Assembly: GCA_949130495.1 (NCBI GenBank)
Contig: OX422221.1
Location: 32,671,224 to 32,735,223, forward strand
From: Sambucus nigra
Taxonomy: Eukaryota > Streptophyta > Magnoliopsida > Dipsacales > Adoxaceae
Length of the DNA stretch: 64,000 nucleotides
Reading direction: 5' to 3'
Under the pieces are notes generated by a model. That model did no database searches. It was not told the DNA's origin and was given only the letters and a program-made list of their open reading frames with translations. The position numbers and the translations under genes were made by a program. Positions within the stretch are counted from its first letter, which is position 1. Each line of letters starts with the position of its first letter. Below are positions 20,093 through 32,085 of the stretch, piece by piece.

Positions 20093-21565
20093 TTACAAAC
20101 CTGCCATAATTCCTCGTCTATACAAAACACCATTAGTTAGTACATACCGAGCAGCTTTAAATTTCAATTTCTTGGCAGCGATCTTATCCTCCGGTAATTC
20201 TTCTTCCTCGACATATGACCTGATGGGATTCATCCAAGATGGTCCTAAATCATGGGAAATAACATTCATCGTCAGGCCTTCATATATTCTTCGACTTTCT
20301 AACACCTCAATTGGTATCGTTCTTTGCAACTCGGTACGAGTAGCGGATGCTAGTCGGGCAAGTGCGTCTGCTTGTGCGTTCTCCATTCTTGGTATTCTAA
20401 TCAACTGAATGGCATCAAATTCTGCCAACAACTCCATTGCCTTTGCATGATACTTGACCATTAATTCTCCTTTAACTACATACGTTCCCATCATCTGATT
20501 CACAATTAATTGAGAATCACTGAATACCATCACTTGTTGCGCTTCCATAATCTTTGCTAAATTAAGACCTGCTATCAAGGCTTCATACTCAGCCTCATTA
20601 TTTGAAGCTTTGAATCGGAATCGTAAGGCATATTCCATGTCAATCTCGTCTGGGGTGTTCAAAACAATCCCTGCTCCACAACCTGTTGTGCAAGATGACC
20701 CATCTACATATAATCTCCATGTAGGTAAGTCGTCTTCAAATTTCTTTTCTGACAGAGTTCCTCGGTGAAATATCTGCTGTTTCCTTTCATCCTCCCCTGG
20801 TATTTTTTTTTCTTCGTCGACCATCTCTTCTTGCCCTTTTACCAACCGGAGTTGGTTTGGGTTTGAATTTGATGATCTTTCTACATCCACAAGCCCTTTT
20901 ACCAACCGGAGTTGATCTGGACTCATGTCTGTTGATCCTGTAACATCCACAGGTTGGTTAGCGAGCAACTTTTGCTCCTCGGGGGTATCAGGATATGTAA
21001 ATTCTGCTATAAAGTCTTCTATAGCCTGCCCTTTTAATGACGATCTGGGTTCATATACAATATCATATTCACCAAGCTCTATTGCCCAATACATCAGTCT
21101 TCCTGATTTTGCTGGCTTGTGAAGGGCTTGTCTCAATGGCATGTCGGTATACACGACGATGGTTTGGGCCTGGAAATAAGGCCTCATTCTTCTACTTTCT
21201 TTAATTAATGCCAATGCCAATTTTTCCAGCTTTGGGTACCTGATCTCTACACCTCGAAAAGCCTTACTTGTGTAATAAATTGTCTTCTGGACTCCATTCT
21301 CCAATCTGATCAATGCCGAGCTGACTGCATTCTCTGATACTGCCAGGTACAAGTACAACTTTTCTCCCATTACTAGTCTGGACAATAGTGGAGGTGCTCC
21401 CAAATATTTCTTCAAGTCTTGAAAGGCTTTTTCACATTCATCATTCCACTCGAAAGTTTTACTAAGTGTTTTGAAGAATGGGAGGCATCTATCAGTTGCT
21501 CGGGATACAAATCTGTTGAGCGCTGCAACTCGTCCTGTAACACTCTGCACCTCTTTCTTCGTCAT
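20093..21565 (-). pseudogene. Tat-type RT end, RNase H and additional archaeal-type RNase H
   Basis: The 490-codon frame holds the RT thumb (VTGRVAALNRFVSRATDRC) and a first RNase H whose catalytic region reads LYLYLAVSENAVSSALI, lacking the usual YTDAS aspartate as in other Tat elements. After a linker of about 90 residues comes a second, archaeal-type RNase H: WRLYVDGSSCTTGCGAGIVL (Asp), NNEAEYEALIAGLNLA (Glu), VFSDSQLIVNQM (Asp) and NAQADALARLASA (Asp). The second domain with all acidic residues is diagnostic for the Tat (Ogre/Retand) branch. The linker contains a duplicated NQLRLVKG/DQLRLVKG unit. The frame ends near RRGIMAGL with a frameshift into integrase. Confidence 0.93.
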
Positions 21566-21619
21566 TGGATATCGAAACCCTAAAAGATCTTTGATTTTTA
21601 TTGTATTTGCCTCAATGCA

Positions 21620-22690
21620 TCATTGGTTGACGATGTACCCGAGGAACATTCCTTCGCGTACTCCAAAGGTGAACTTCGTCGGGTTGAGCTTCATTTGGTA
21701 TTTATCCAGTTGATCGAAGGTCTGACCTAAGTCAACTAGATGATCAACAGCTTTCTTTCTCTTTGTCATCATATCGTCGATATATACCTCCATATTGTAA
21801 CTGATTTGTTCGATAAAAACCTTGTTCATCAGCCGCTGATATGTCGCTCCTGCATTTTTCAAACCAAAAGGCATAACATTATAACAATAAGTTCCCCTAG
21901 GGGTAATAAAAGAAGTGCTTTCCCTGTCTTCAGGTTTTATTTTGATCTGGTTGTAACAAGAGTAAGCATCCATGAAGCTGAGCATCTCGTGCCCCGAGGT
22001 AGCATCCACTAATTGGTCAATTCTAGGCAATGGGAAGTGATCATTTGGGCATGCCTTGTTGAGATCAGTGAAATCAACACACATTCTCCATTTATTGCTT
22101 TTCTTCTTTACCATCACCACATTTGCCAACCAGTCTATATACTTCACATCTTCAATGAATTGGGCTTTCTGGAGCTTCTCGACCTCCTCTTGTATAGCTT
22201 GATTCTTCTCGGGACTAAATACTCTTCTTCTTTGCTTTACAGGCTTAATCTCCTTATTCACATTGAGCTCCTGACATAAGAAGTTTGGATCTATTCCTGG
22301 AATGTCCTCATGACTCCATGCAAAAGTTTTCTTCCTATTTCTTAAGAAAGTTATCAACTCCTGTTTTATTGAAACATCCAACGATGAATCTATCTGGGTT
22401 ACTCGTTCAGGGTGCTCGTCGTCCAGAATAACATTTTCTGTAGATTCCACAACCTGTCCTTTTACAAGTTGGGATTTATCTCTGGGATCAAGTGTTTCAA
22501 TTTCTGTACCTTCCTCCACCTGGTAGGTAGTAGTCTTTTTCCTTGATTCTTCAAGCTCCTCTTGCTCGGCAGACGAATAATAGCATTCTCGAGCTACTTT
22601 CTGATCACCTTTCACAACTCTTACTCCGAAATTTGTTGGGAATTTTAAACACTGATGTACTGTAGATGGAACTACTTCGAATTTCTTCAA
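21620..22690 (-). pseudogene. Tat-type reverse transcriptase
   Basis: The frame begins after the protease and contains the RT entry VKQRRRVFSPEKNQAIQEEV, then VVMVKKKSNKWRMCVDFTDL, FPLPRIDQLVDATSGHEMLS, MDAYSCYNQIKI, VMPFGLKNAGATYQRLMN and the catalytic VYIDDMM. The order and the two catalytic aspartates are intact. A TGA upstream and a stop at 21620 (in VNQ*) break an otherwise continuous gag-pol frame. A lysine-rich KRKK sits directly after YIDDMM where relatives read VKS, a probable local mutation. Confidence 0.93.
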
Positions 22691-22903
22691 ACCAACTCTT
22701 CCTATGATGATGCTGTAAGCTCACTGCACATTCTTATCCATCACAAAGAAGCGTATTTCTTCTGTTCGACAAGCAGGCCAGATTCCAATGAATATATCCA
22801 ACTTGATCGTCCCAAGTGGAAATACTTTCTCGCCAGCAAAACCCAATAGAGGTCTGTGATAAGGTTCCAATTGAGATATTTTCAAATTTAAACTGTCAAA
22901 GCA
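22691..22903 (-). pseudogene. Tat-type protease C-terminal part
   Basis: In frame between two TGA stops the minus strand reads LEPYHRPLLGFAGEKVFPLG, IKLDIFIGIWPACRTEEIRF and AYSIIIGRVGL. This is the expected protease flap and IIGR region between the active site (in the gag frame to the right) and RT. It links the two long frames into one former polyprotein. Confidence 0.8.
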
Positions 22904-24118
22904 TCAATAGTACATGATGTCTGCCGAACTACCATTATCTACCAGCACTCTCGAAATAATTACTTCTTTCATCCTCGTTTTGATCACCAAAGGGTCGTCA
23001 TGAGGGTAAAGAACACCTGCAAGGTCGTTTTTTGAAAAACCGATAACCAACTTCTCTTTGTTTACCTTCCTCGAGCGATCCTCTTCAGCCAAATTTATCT
23101 GTTGAATGTATGAGCAAGCTTGAGCCTCTCCGAGGTAAGCCTTTCTTTTTGCGGTAAGGTCTCCTCCTCCTGCATCCCCTCCTGTAATAACATTACAATC
23201 GAATGAACCAAAACTTATGGAAAATACCTCTCGTTCTAGCTGCCTTGGTTTCTTGGGAAGATCAGGGTCATCCTCTGTATCATCTTTATGATCCCTTTTC
23301 TTTTTCTCCTCTGCTCGAAGAGGAGATCTAGACCTTTCTCTAGTTCGGTCATTATTTCCTCTTTCGCCTCTTCGATCAACATACTTCGCTAGCTTCCCTC
23401 TTCGGATGAGTGTTTCATTCTCGTTCTGAAGAGCTATGCAATTTTTGGTCATATGGCCGTGATCCTTATGAAACTCGCAATATTTATCCATGTTTCTCAT
23501 GTCAGGATCTGACCTCAGTTTCTTTGGCCACTTTACTTCCTCGTTATTCTTGATTTCTTCCAAGACATGATTAATACCCATTTTCAAAGGAGTATAATTA
23601 TCGAATTTCTTCAGGACTTCCCATGACGATTTATTATTCTTAGAATGCTTGTCACCACCATTGCCCTTATGCTCTTTCTTCTTGGATTTGTCGTCTTCCA
23701 CCTTGGTTTCTTTATCCATATTCTTCTTCGCAGCCATAGCCTCCTCGGCATTCATGATTTTGGCCGCTTTTGCCATCAACTCTGACATAGTTGTAGGTGG
23801 ATCATTGGCCAAAGTGTAATAAAACTTGTTAGGTAACAACCCACTCATCAAGGCGGTGATTGTTGCCTTTTCCTCATATTCTATGACTTCCAGTTTCTCG
23901 TTATTGAAACGAGTTATGTAATCTCTAGCGCTCTCACCTGATTTTTGTCTAACACTTAACAAGTGTGCTACTCTTTTTACTAGCTTTGCTCCAAAACAGA
24001 AATTGCCGATGAACAGCTCGGCCAACTGAAAGAAAGTTGAAATCTTACCCTGAGGACGATTGTTGTACCATATCTGGGCAGCTCCAATAAGAGTTCCTGA
24101 GAATGCTCTGCATCTCAT
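22904..24118 (-). pseudogene. Tat-type gag with zinc motif and protease active site
   Basis: The 404-codon frame starts in the retrotransposon gag domain (GAAQIWYNNRPQGKISTFFQ, SGESARDYITRFNNE). It continues through a charged lysine-rich region to the Tat-specific zinc motif CEFHKDHGHMTKNC, followed by ALIRRGKLAKYV-type sequence, and ends with the protease active site VLVDNGSSADI (DNG in place of the usual D-S/T-G). A TGA at 22904 separates it from the rest of protease in the same frame. The first part of gag lies in shorter broken frames to the right. Confidence 0.9.
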
Positions 24119-24925
24119 CTCGTCGGGGACAGCATAGATATCGGCGGCAACTTGATATTGCTCTATGTGTAGAACAGGATCTGTCTTTCCATCTTATTTG
24201 GGGGTCACCACTGGTGCTTTAAACTTTGATAGGGTAGGAAAACCCACAATGGCCTGAACAAAAGGTGTCCCTTTAACAAAAGTTCATTGTAAGGGATTCT
24301 TCGCCTTAGCCATTTCTCCCAATCTATTCTCCAAGCGCTGAATGGAACTTTTCCACGCACCGTTTCCTTCCTCGGGCTTATTAGTTCGAGCAATTGATTG
24401 TTCTGATGTGGCCTCCTGAGATCTATCTTGACGAGCAACTGGTCGTGATTGTGTTGATCCTTCTCTTAGATCTGATGGTCATCGAAAACTCCTCGACATG
24501 GTCTTAGGTGGACTCCTATTCCTCCTTGGGCGTAATCGACTGAAAGGAGACACCCTACTGAGTCTTTCCAAGGCACTTGGTCTTTCTGGAGAGAGAGTGA
24601 TACGTTGATCAGTATCTGTAGCCCTTATTGATGAAGTTCACCCAGGTTGATAACAGAAATCATCAGACTCCTCATTACGATATGACTCAGTACGCATGGA
24701 TCGTGAAGAAAATAAATAAGTTTTCCTCTGACCACTTCGCTGTCCTGAACGTTCAAGTGCACCGCCATGAAGGGTTTGTATGAGTTGCCTCATTATTTCT
24801 TGCATGGCGGTTTGTTCTTGAGATAGATTCGTCATAATCCCAGCCAGATCTGGAGGTGCAGAGGGATTTGAAGGATTTCCAGCATTTCCATCATTTCGAT
24901 TGTTGGATTCCGGATTATCTGCCAT
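24119..24925 (-). pseudogene. Tat-type gag N-terminal region, fragmented
   Basis: The start frame (24638-24925) opens MADNPESNNRNDGNAGNPS and includes an ALERSGQRSGQRK stretch. A second piece (24205-24438) and a linking segment follow in different frames up to the gag core at 24118. Composition (Asn/Gly/Pro-rich, then charged) suits the variable N-terminus of Tat gag. Several frameshifts make it non-functional. Confidence 0.75.
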
Positions 24926-24971
24926 TGATGATGAATGATTTTTGGTGAAAAATGATAATAAGAATCGTTTC

Positions 24972-24992
24972 CCACAGACGGCGCCAATCTGT
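24972..24992 (-). other. Primer binding site region of the Tat-type element
   Basis: The minus strand reads AGATTGGCGCCGTCTGTGGG just after the LTR edge and a short TCAAC spacer. TTGGCGCCGTCTGTGGG-type sequences follow the 5' LTR of many plant Tat elements. I do not assign the primer tRNA. Confidence 0.75.
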
Positions 24993-24995
24993 TGA

Positions 24996-25640
24996 TGTAA
25001 AAAATTAGATCGCTCAAATTATTGAATCACAGATAAATAAAGAAGATAAAGAATTTTAAAGTGGTTCAGCATTATAAGAATGGTCTACGTCCACTGTTAT
25101 GTTATTGCTGAGTGTTTTGAGAATTCTAGATTACAAGTTCTATCAAGAAATTCCGGTCCCCTTGAATGAGGGTGATACAAGGTATTTATAGCCCTTAGGC
25201 TGTACATGAAAAGGTGTTACATTAAATGATACACATATGAAAGACTAATTCATTTAATGCTCTTCAAACGTGTGTGTCAAGATGATAAGCATTTAATGAA
25301 TAGTTCAACTGTTGATTATCTGGCAATTAATGCTGCGGTCGAGATGCAGCTCGAACCGCCTTAGTTGCTCGTCGTCCAAGAGTTCCTCAGAGCATTGGAG
25401 TTCCTCGGAGGACAAGAGTTCCTCGGAGGGTTGGTATTCCTCAGAAGACTGGTGTTCCTTGGAGTACACCTGTTGCTTGGAGTGAGTATGTTGGTTAGGG
25501 GAATGATCATCCTCGTTGCTATTGTGCCACATAGATTGACACGTGTCACAATAGCAACACTGCAGAATAAATACTCAATAATTTCAAGTAAACCATCAAG
25601 CATGGAGCATTGGGGGCTTTTGTTCACGCAAAAATTCTAC
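24996..25640 (-). mobile_element. 5' LTR of the Tat-type element
   Basis: The plus strand begins TGTAAAAAATTAGATCGCTC (minus strand end ...TTTTTTACA) next to the primer site. It includes a TATAAATACC promoter-like motif on the minus strand (about 25185) and GA/TC-rich tandem repeats of AGTTCCTCGGAGGA type (25380-25445). Its U3 edge is not sharply defined: homology with the inverted copy on the right ends near 25536, and a further 100 bp may belong to it. The glutamate/serine-rich and leucine-rich frames are translations of the short repeats. Confidence 0.85.
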
Positions 25641-26175
25641 ATCTACGAGTCAATCTACATGGCACAATAGCAACGAGGACGATCATTCCCCCGACCAACA
25701 TACTCACTCCAAGAAACAGGTGTACTCTGAGGAACACCAACCCTCCGAGGAACTCTTGTCCTCCGAGGAACTCCAATGCTCTGAGGAACTCTTGGACGAC
25801 GAGCAACTAAGGCGGTTCGAGGTGCATCTCGACCGCAGCATTAATTGCCAAATAATCAACAGTTCAACTATTCATTGAATGCTTATCATCTTGACACAAA
25901 CGTTTGAAGAGCATTAAATGAATTACCCTTTCATATGTGTGTCATTTAATGTAACACCTTTTCATGTACAGCCTAAGGGCTATAAATACCTTGTATCACC
26001 CTCATTCAAGGGGACCAGAATTTCTTGATAGAACTTGTAATCGAGAATTCCCAAAACACTCAGCAATAACATAATAGTGGACATAGGCCATTCTTATAAG
26101 GCTGAACCACTTTAAAATTCTTTGTCTTATTTATTTATCTGTGATTTAATAATTAGAGCGATCTAATTTTTTACA
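25641..26175 (+). mobile_element. Second Tat LTR in inverted orientation
   Basis: This is the reverse complement of 24996 to about 25536 at an estimated 90% or more identity, ending ...GATCTAATTTTTTACA at 26175. No primer site follows on the right, so it is not the 5' LTR of another full element. The two LTRs stand U3-to-U3, separated by about 120 bp, and together make a near-palindrome of about 1.18 kb. Confidence 0.88.
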
Positions 26176-28002
26176 TAAGCACTCGGGTAGGATTAAATTA
26201 ATAAATGTGATAATTAATTTAGTTAGAGTCGGATTGTAGAATCGGGTAGGATTAAGTTAATAAATGAGATAATTAATTTAATTGGAGTTGGATTGTACAC
26301 TCGGGTAGGATTAAATTAATAAATATGATAATTAATTTAATTAGAGTCGGACGATAGACTCCGGGAGGTATTAAATTAATAAGTGTGTTAATTAATTTAA
26401 TTGGAGTCGGACCATAGACTCATGGAAAATATTATATAAATTGAGGTATGAGTTAAATATATTATAGTTGGACCATAGACTCGGAAAGACAATAAATTAT
26501 TAATTGAGAAAATTAATTACATTAAGTCGGGCCACAGACTCAGGAAATTTCGGGCAGTGTACGGGATATTTTGAGTAGACGTTAAAGCCGGGGTTTATAT
26601 TATATATATACGGTTCAGTGATAGTATATATATATACGTGTTTATATTGTGTGTGATATTAAATACCAGTGACTAGATATTTATTCAATTTAAATACTCT
26701 AATGAAATCAAGGGAGGTTGCGCTATGTGGGTGAATCCCCTAGCTTGAGGAGTAGGGTGAGAATATCCCCAGGTCATAGCATCCGGTATATATGGGTGAG
26801 GGATTTATCTCACTTTCAGGGATACGACTGCCTCCACTACGTTTATATTTTGGGCCAGGTTAGTGAGTGATTGCAACTTGGGGGACTAGGTTTTGTGAGC
26901 ACACCTAGTGAGATAACATGTTAGAGGAAATCATCCAGTGAGGGTATACTCAGAAGGATGGATACACGTATGATATATGTGTGGATGTTAGTAAAGGAAC
27001 GTATAATATGGTAGAAAATATTATATGTAGGAGATAATACAGTGTGTGATGTATTTACTTTGTATAACTCGGATTACAGTTATATGCTGTTAATTAATGA
27101 GAAATTAATTAAGTTAATCATTTGCAGAAATAATACAGAGTGTGACGTATTAAATTTCTGTAAGTTGGGTTACGGTTATATGATATTCATTAAGAAGAAA
27201 TTAATTAAGTTAATCGTGAAATAACTTATAATTCAGGAAATCATTATACTTGGGTTAGAGTAGTATGGAAAGGGAAGGTTTTACTAGGAGTAGTTGGACG
27301 GGGTAGAAAACTTGGTGGAGTTAAAGTAATCGGTAGGTGTGCATAATAGTGGAGGGGTGAGAATGTCCACAAGGGAGTGCGACACTAACTTATATATGAA
27401 GCGCATTCATGCATTTTTAAATTACTGCATTTAATTCACTTGCTAAATATTTTATAAATGTTTTGGGTTCTAACCCTTGCTAGAAAACTATTTTTCAAAA
27501 CCTTTTAGGTGTCCAGCCATAGGGACGCCAGGATTGATATTCTATTCCAGGGACACGAAGCTGCGGCATATGTGCATGCTAGCAGGAGTTTGGATTAGAC
27601 GCATAATTCATTCATTCCTAGAGTAGGAATTACTCATCAGTTCCAGTCTTATCTAGGGAATGTCGCCCAGACCTTCAGTTCAGTTTTCAGATTAGTTTTA
27701 TTCCGATGTTGAATATTGTATTGGATTATTTTACTTTGGTGGTCGATGGTTTATTCGGCATGTTGTGAAATTAATTATTTCAGTTGAGTTTTATTCAGTT
27801 GTGTGAATGGTTTATATTTATTTCTGCGTGTACTATTTTGTTTAATTAAAAAGTTAAAATTGGCACCATCTTTTGGAATACTAGGTGGTTAGTAAGTTTT
27901 AAAAAGTTTTCGACGGTGATGCTAAGGATGATCCAACTGGGATTCCTGTTTTAATTTGGTATAGGACTAATCACCCAGTATTTTATTAGGCGGGGTATCA
28001 CA
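26176..28002 (+). mobile_element. LTR E, 3' part of a chromovirus LTR (+)
   Basis: It ends GGCGGGGTATCACA at 28002, like other chromovirus LTRs here. Its last kilobase aligns with LTR D, F and B, for example the shared phrase around GGTTCTAACCCTTGC (27467 and 33125) and the CCATAGGGACGCC stretch at about 27518. The 5' part is missing; the left edge is where the Tat LTR pair ends. Frames inside are not genes. Confidence 0.82.
26181..26560. repeat. 60-bp tandem repeat in LTR E
   Basis: The phrase GACTCGGG(T)AGGATTAAATTAAT and diverged forms start at 26181, 26241, 26299, 26358, 26418, 26479 and 26538, a regular 58-61 bp period over six units. Divergence increases to the right. It lies at the left end of the LTR E fragment. 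Confidence 0.88.
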
Positions 28003-28926
28003 ATAATATGTGACTATTATTATACTTCTTAGAGATTTAAACAATGGGATTTTATCGTATCTCATCCACAAGTCGGGTATAGACTATATTGAGGCCGAGA
28101 TGGAGACTTGAAGTAAAGTGACTCAGATGATGATTCTGAGTGCACGGTTGATTCCAAATAGGTAAAGATAGTTAGATCAAAATACCCGAGGGTAGTATTT
28201 GGGTCTCGAAACATTTTTAGGCACAACTGGGCCCATACGGGGGTGTTTTGGTCATTTTGGCTTGTCCCATAAGCCTAATTTATGTTTTAGTATTATATAA
28301 CCAAAATATTAGAAGGTTGAACGACACTTAATCACATTCTAACACGTAGAACTTGAGAGAAGAAAAGATAAAGGAATTGGGAAGATTTTAGGAGCCAGAT
28401 TAAGTGGAATTGCGTGTGTTCTTCATGAACTCATCTTCTACCTAAAAGGAATCAGACTGTACAACTCTAATGAGACAAGTGGTTAACTTTCTTTCAATCT
28501 AATTTCCAGTATTTTGATTCATGTCATAGTGGGTGTGATTGAAAATTCGTTTTTAGGGTGGATTATCACAAAAACACGGGGGTTTTATAAATTGGACACT
28601 CTGGGTAGATGAAATGTGTAATTGATTATGTTATATGATTCGGTAAGGATGGAATAAGAATCATATTAACAACCCAGTAGATTGATGTTGTTTAACTTTG
28701 GATTTTGAATCGTATTTATCGAAATCGATTTAACAAAACCCTTGAAACCAATTTGGGAATTACTAATTTTAATGATAATCGATGATGAAAAAAAGGTTAT
28801 TATGATGACTTAAACCTATTTTGGATGGGTATTACATCTTACTTTGGATTGGAAATGAGTCTATAGAGAAATTTAAAAGTTTGGGTGCATAAGAATGGCC
28901 GAATAGGGGCCGGAGAAGTAGACATG
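28003..28926 (+). mobile_element. LTR D, left part
   Basis: The sequence contains chromovirus U3 phrases (GAGTGCACGG, AAAATACCCGAGGG, GGGTCTCG, GGGTGTTTTGGTCATTTTGG) in the order seen in LTR F. The right side continues at 32086 after the inserted solo LTR G. The first bases of the LTR are missing, since the region starts next to the end of LTR E. Confidence 0.75.
28922..28926. repeat. Target site duplication, left (ACATG)
   Basis: ACATG directly precedes LTR G (TGTAACACC) and is repeated directly after it at 32081-32085, as expected for a 5-bp LTR-retrotransposon insertion. Confidence 0.92.
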
Positions 28927-31900
28927 TGTAACACCCCGCCTAATTAAATACCGGGTGGCCAGCCCCATACCAAATTAAAACAGAATATACAGTTGGCTCA
29001 TTCTTAGCATCATTGTCGAAAACATTTACAACTCACCCAATACTCAATTAAGCTGGTGTTAAAAAAACTTTCCAAATTTTAATTCAACAAAATCCATTTC
29101 TAGTTTAAGAATAACACAATACATTTTATTCTACATGACTTAACTGAATAGATAACACAAAAGAATTTAAATGCAGTTGGAATAAAAATTCCCAACAATA
29201 ACAACTGTATTAAAAAGACACGAATACAATAGTATTTGACTCCGATAGAAAATGATAACTGAATCCTTTGGGCGACATGCCCCAACTAAAAGAATACTGT
29301 GAATCAAATGAAGATAATCGTCTAAGCAATACTCCATAGCTCCATGGCTCGTCATAATTTACTAAGATTGGTGTCCCTGTTGCTGGACACCGGATATAGA
29401 AGATACAATAGAAAAGAAAATATGCAAGGAAACGGGTCAGAGCCCGAATGTGTAAATGATTTTTAAAACAGCAAGTATTTAACAAGTGCAATAAATCTTT
29501 TATTATGTACATGTTAGACCCAAATCTCACTTGCCATTCTCACCTCTCAATTAGAGTGCACACTTAACGTTTCCTAATAACCTCCTAGTTAATGGTTCCT
29601 CTTTTCTAGTCTCCATATTATAATTCCATTCCCATATAATAATCCATGTATGTCCCATACCATACGTCACATTATTATTCATTTACATTTCTCATTTATA
29701 TGATTAGTTTCTCATATACATGAATCATTTCTCATTAATATGAGTTAAGCATTTAAATTCTTTAAGAATAAATATTCATTAACTTAATTCCATTATCTTT
29801 ATCTATTCACCGTTATCTACAATTATCACACAGTAGATGATTTGACCACAATAAATCCAATCATTCATTTAATCCATTATATATATATATATTCATATAT
29901 AATACGGAACCCTGAGTCACAGCTGCGGTGCAATGCATTACTCTGCTACCATGTCCCAATATCGCTTGTCGCCGAATAAGGGACTAAGGGTTCATTAAGA
30001 TTCCATGAACCACAAACAACAACACAATCATTGGAGGCGAACATAGTTCTCATACCCATGGGTCATGCACATACCTACGTACCCATAGTCTGCGGACTTA
30101 TCAACTCCCCGATAAGTCTTTCATAGACCTATGTTCTCGAGCGACAAATCAAAGATCCCATGGATTCATCAGGATATGACTGCCCTCACGGGCGAACCTC
30201 CCACCGATAGCAAGTAATCTAGGTATGTCATACACATAAATCATCAATCAATCAAATAGGCATTATCATACCTATAATATAATATCAATAAGGTTATATC
30301 ACTACCGTAAGATAATTACCATACGTAGCATTATATTTCTTTTAAATTCCACGTATTAAAATATCATATCTTTACTTCATAATTTAATTATCCTCGCATC
30401 CTATAACATCTCTCCACTCCTGACGTCATTAAGGTTCATGCATGGAGCGTCTCGCAAAGCAAAATCCAAACAAGGAACCCCTCCAATACACTACTACTTA
30501 ACTTTGTCGATCGAGGAGGTTCGTCAACTTCAAATATGCGATCGGAATAACCTCATCCCCTCTTTCAACCAAATGTGTTCTAAACTCCCATCTCTATCCA
30601 GGAGCCATACCACTACACTCTTGTACTACACTCAGCCCTTACGAAATCAATAATGAGCTTAAACTCAGTCATTGATGTTTAAATTGTAACCCTAAGGCTA
30701 CCCAGGTGTTATATTAAATCTCCCCTACTTGAACTATCCTTAATCCTCATACAAACAGATTAGAATCCAACACAAGAATCTAGCAACCGAAATCTCTTTA
30801 ACTTTAATTATCATAATTATAATCAATTAAATCGCAATCAAATTAATTCAAATCTTAACTAGGGCTTACTGATCTTCTCTAAGTCCCATAATATCCCATT
30901 AACAATCACCAAAAATCTACCAAAGTTTTGGGATAAGAACCAACATTAAAAAGGAACAACTTTATGAATTCTCATATTTTAAATACTCAGAAAAATCAGA
31001 TCCAAAAATTATTTGAATCATCAATCCAACTTCAGATTTGGATTCTACACGAAAAATTGAGTCAGGTATGTGTTTTGAGTTTTTCTTAAATCTCATCCAA
31101 ATGCACTCAAAAAGAAGATTTAAACATTACAAATTGGCTCTTCTCAGTCCACTCGTTTTTGCCTCTTTTTCCTGAAAATTATCAACATATTGTCTTCAAA
31201 AACACTAAATTATTTTCAGAATTTCTTCCATAGATTGATGAATATTTATTGGATTACTAACTACCTACAACATGAGTTTAATTCCTATATATTTTTAGAT
31301 TCCAAAAATCCATTAACAACTGTATCCTTTCATCTTCCAACCATGAAAATCTTGTCTTTTTATAACTATCCTAACATGGACAATATACGAACTTTAATTA
31401 CAAATATCAAACACTTGCCTCTAATGAAGATCTGACCCTTTGGAGTTGAATAACATAGGTGGTGATGGTGGTGGTGACCTTTGACCTTTGGTTCTCCTCC
31501 TTCCCAAGCAAACTTCTTTTTCTTTCCAAGAAACCTTCCACTCTCTCCAAGAAGATGACTTTGCAATTTTGTGTAGAAGATATGAAATGAACCTACATAC
31601 ACTAATCTCCAAATACTTATAATAAGACAAAACCAGAAATTACTATTCATCCCCCTGGTAAAAATAACCAAAATGCCCTTTTGGGTTGTCTTTTCATTTC
31701 CAAATGACCCGAGACTCAAAATTAACATCCAAATAGACTTTTCTGGCTATTTTGAACCTTCCGGACGCAACGACGCAGTCGAAATGACTATAAGGTGGAT
31801 AGAAAATAAATTTCCTTTTTAATTTAATAAATTAGTCCCGACACGTCTCATACCACGTCTGACTAAAAATTCAAATTACCGAATTTATATCATACCTTCA

Positions 31901-32080
31901 TATCAATGACATCACATTCATATATTACCTAAATATCTTTAAGTAATATTCAATATCATCCATTTTAATATCCATAATTCAGATAAAACCCAAATGAATT
32001 AATTTATAATAAGATTCAATCAATCCATTAATTTAAAATATTACCCATTTTAAACGTCATTAAAATTACGGGGTATTACA
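28927..32080 (-). mobile_element. Solo LTR G (3154 bp, chromovirus)
   Basis: The plus strand starts TGTAACACCCCGCCTAATTA and ends ACGGGGTATTACA, matching the edges of LTR A, and perfect ACATG duplications flank it. No internal region or primer site remains inside, so this is a solo LTR formed by recombination between two LTRs. It interrupts LTR D. A short CGATCGAG/CGATCGG pair (about 30510 and 30550) sits near the position of the palindrome clusters of other LTRs. Frames inside, including a His-rich one at 31366-31728, are not genes. Confidence 0.95.
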
Positions 32081-32085
32081 ACATG
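32081..32085. repeat. Target site duplication, right (ACATG)
   Basis: This is the direct copy of 28922-28926, immediately after the TATTACA end of solo LTR G. Confidence 0.92.

Noticed and set aside
25305..25810. Glu/Ser-rich and Leu/Gly-rich frames on both strands
   Set aside because: Translations of short GAGGAACTCC-type repeats in the two inverted Tat LTRs.
26181..26560. CRISPR-like regular repeat
   Set aside because: The whole 60-bp unit repeats and diverges gradually, with no constant repeat alternating with unique spacers; plant nuclear context.
31366..31728. 120-codon frame with a histidine run
   Set aside because: Lies inside solo LTR G; the His run is a GGTGATG microsatellite read backwards.
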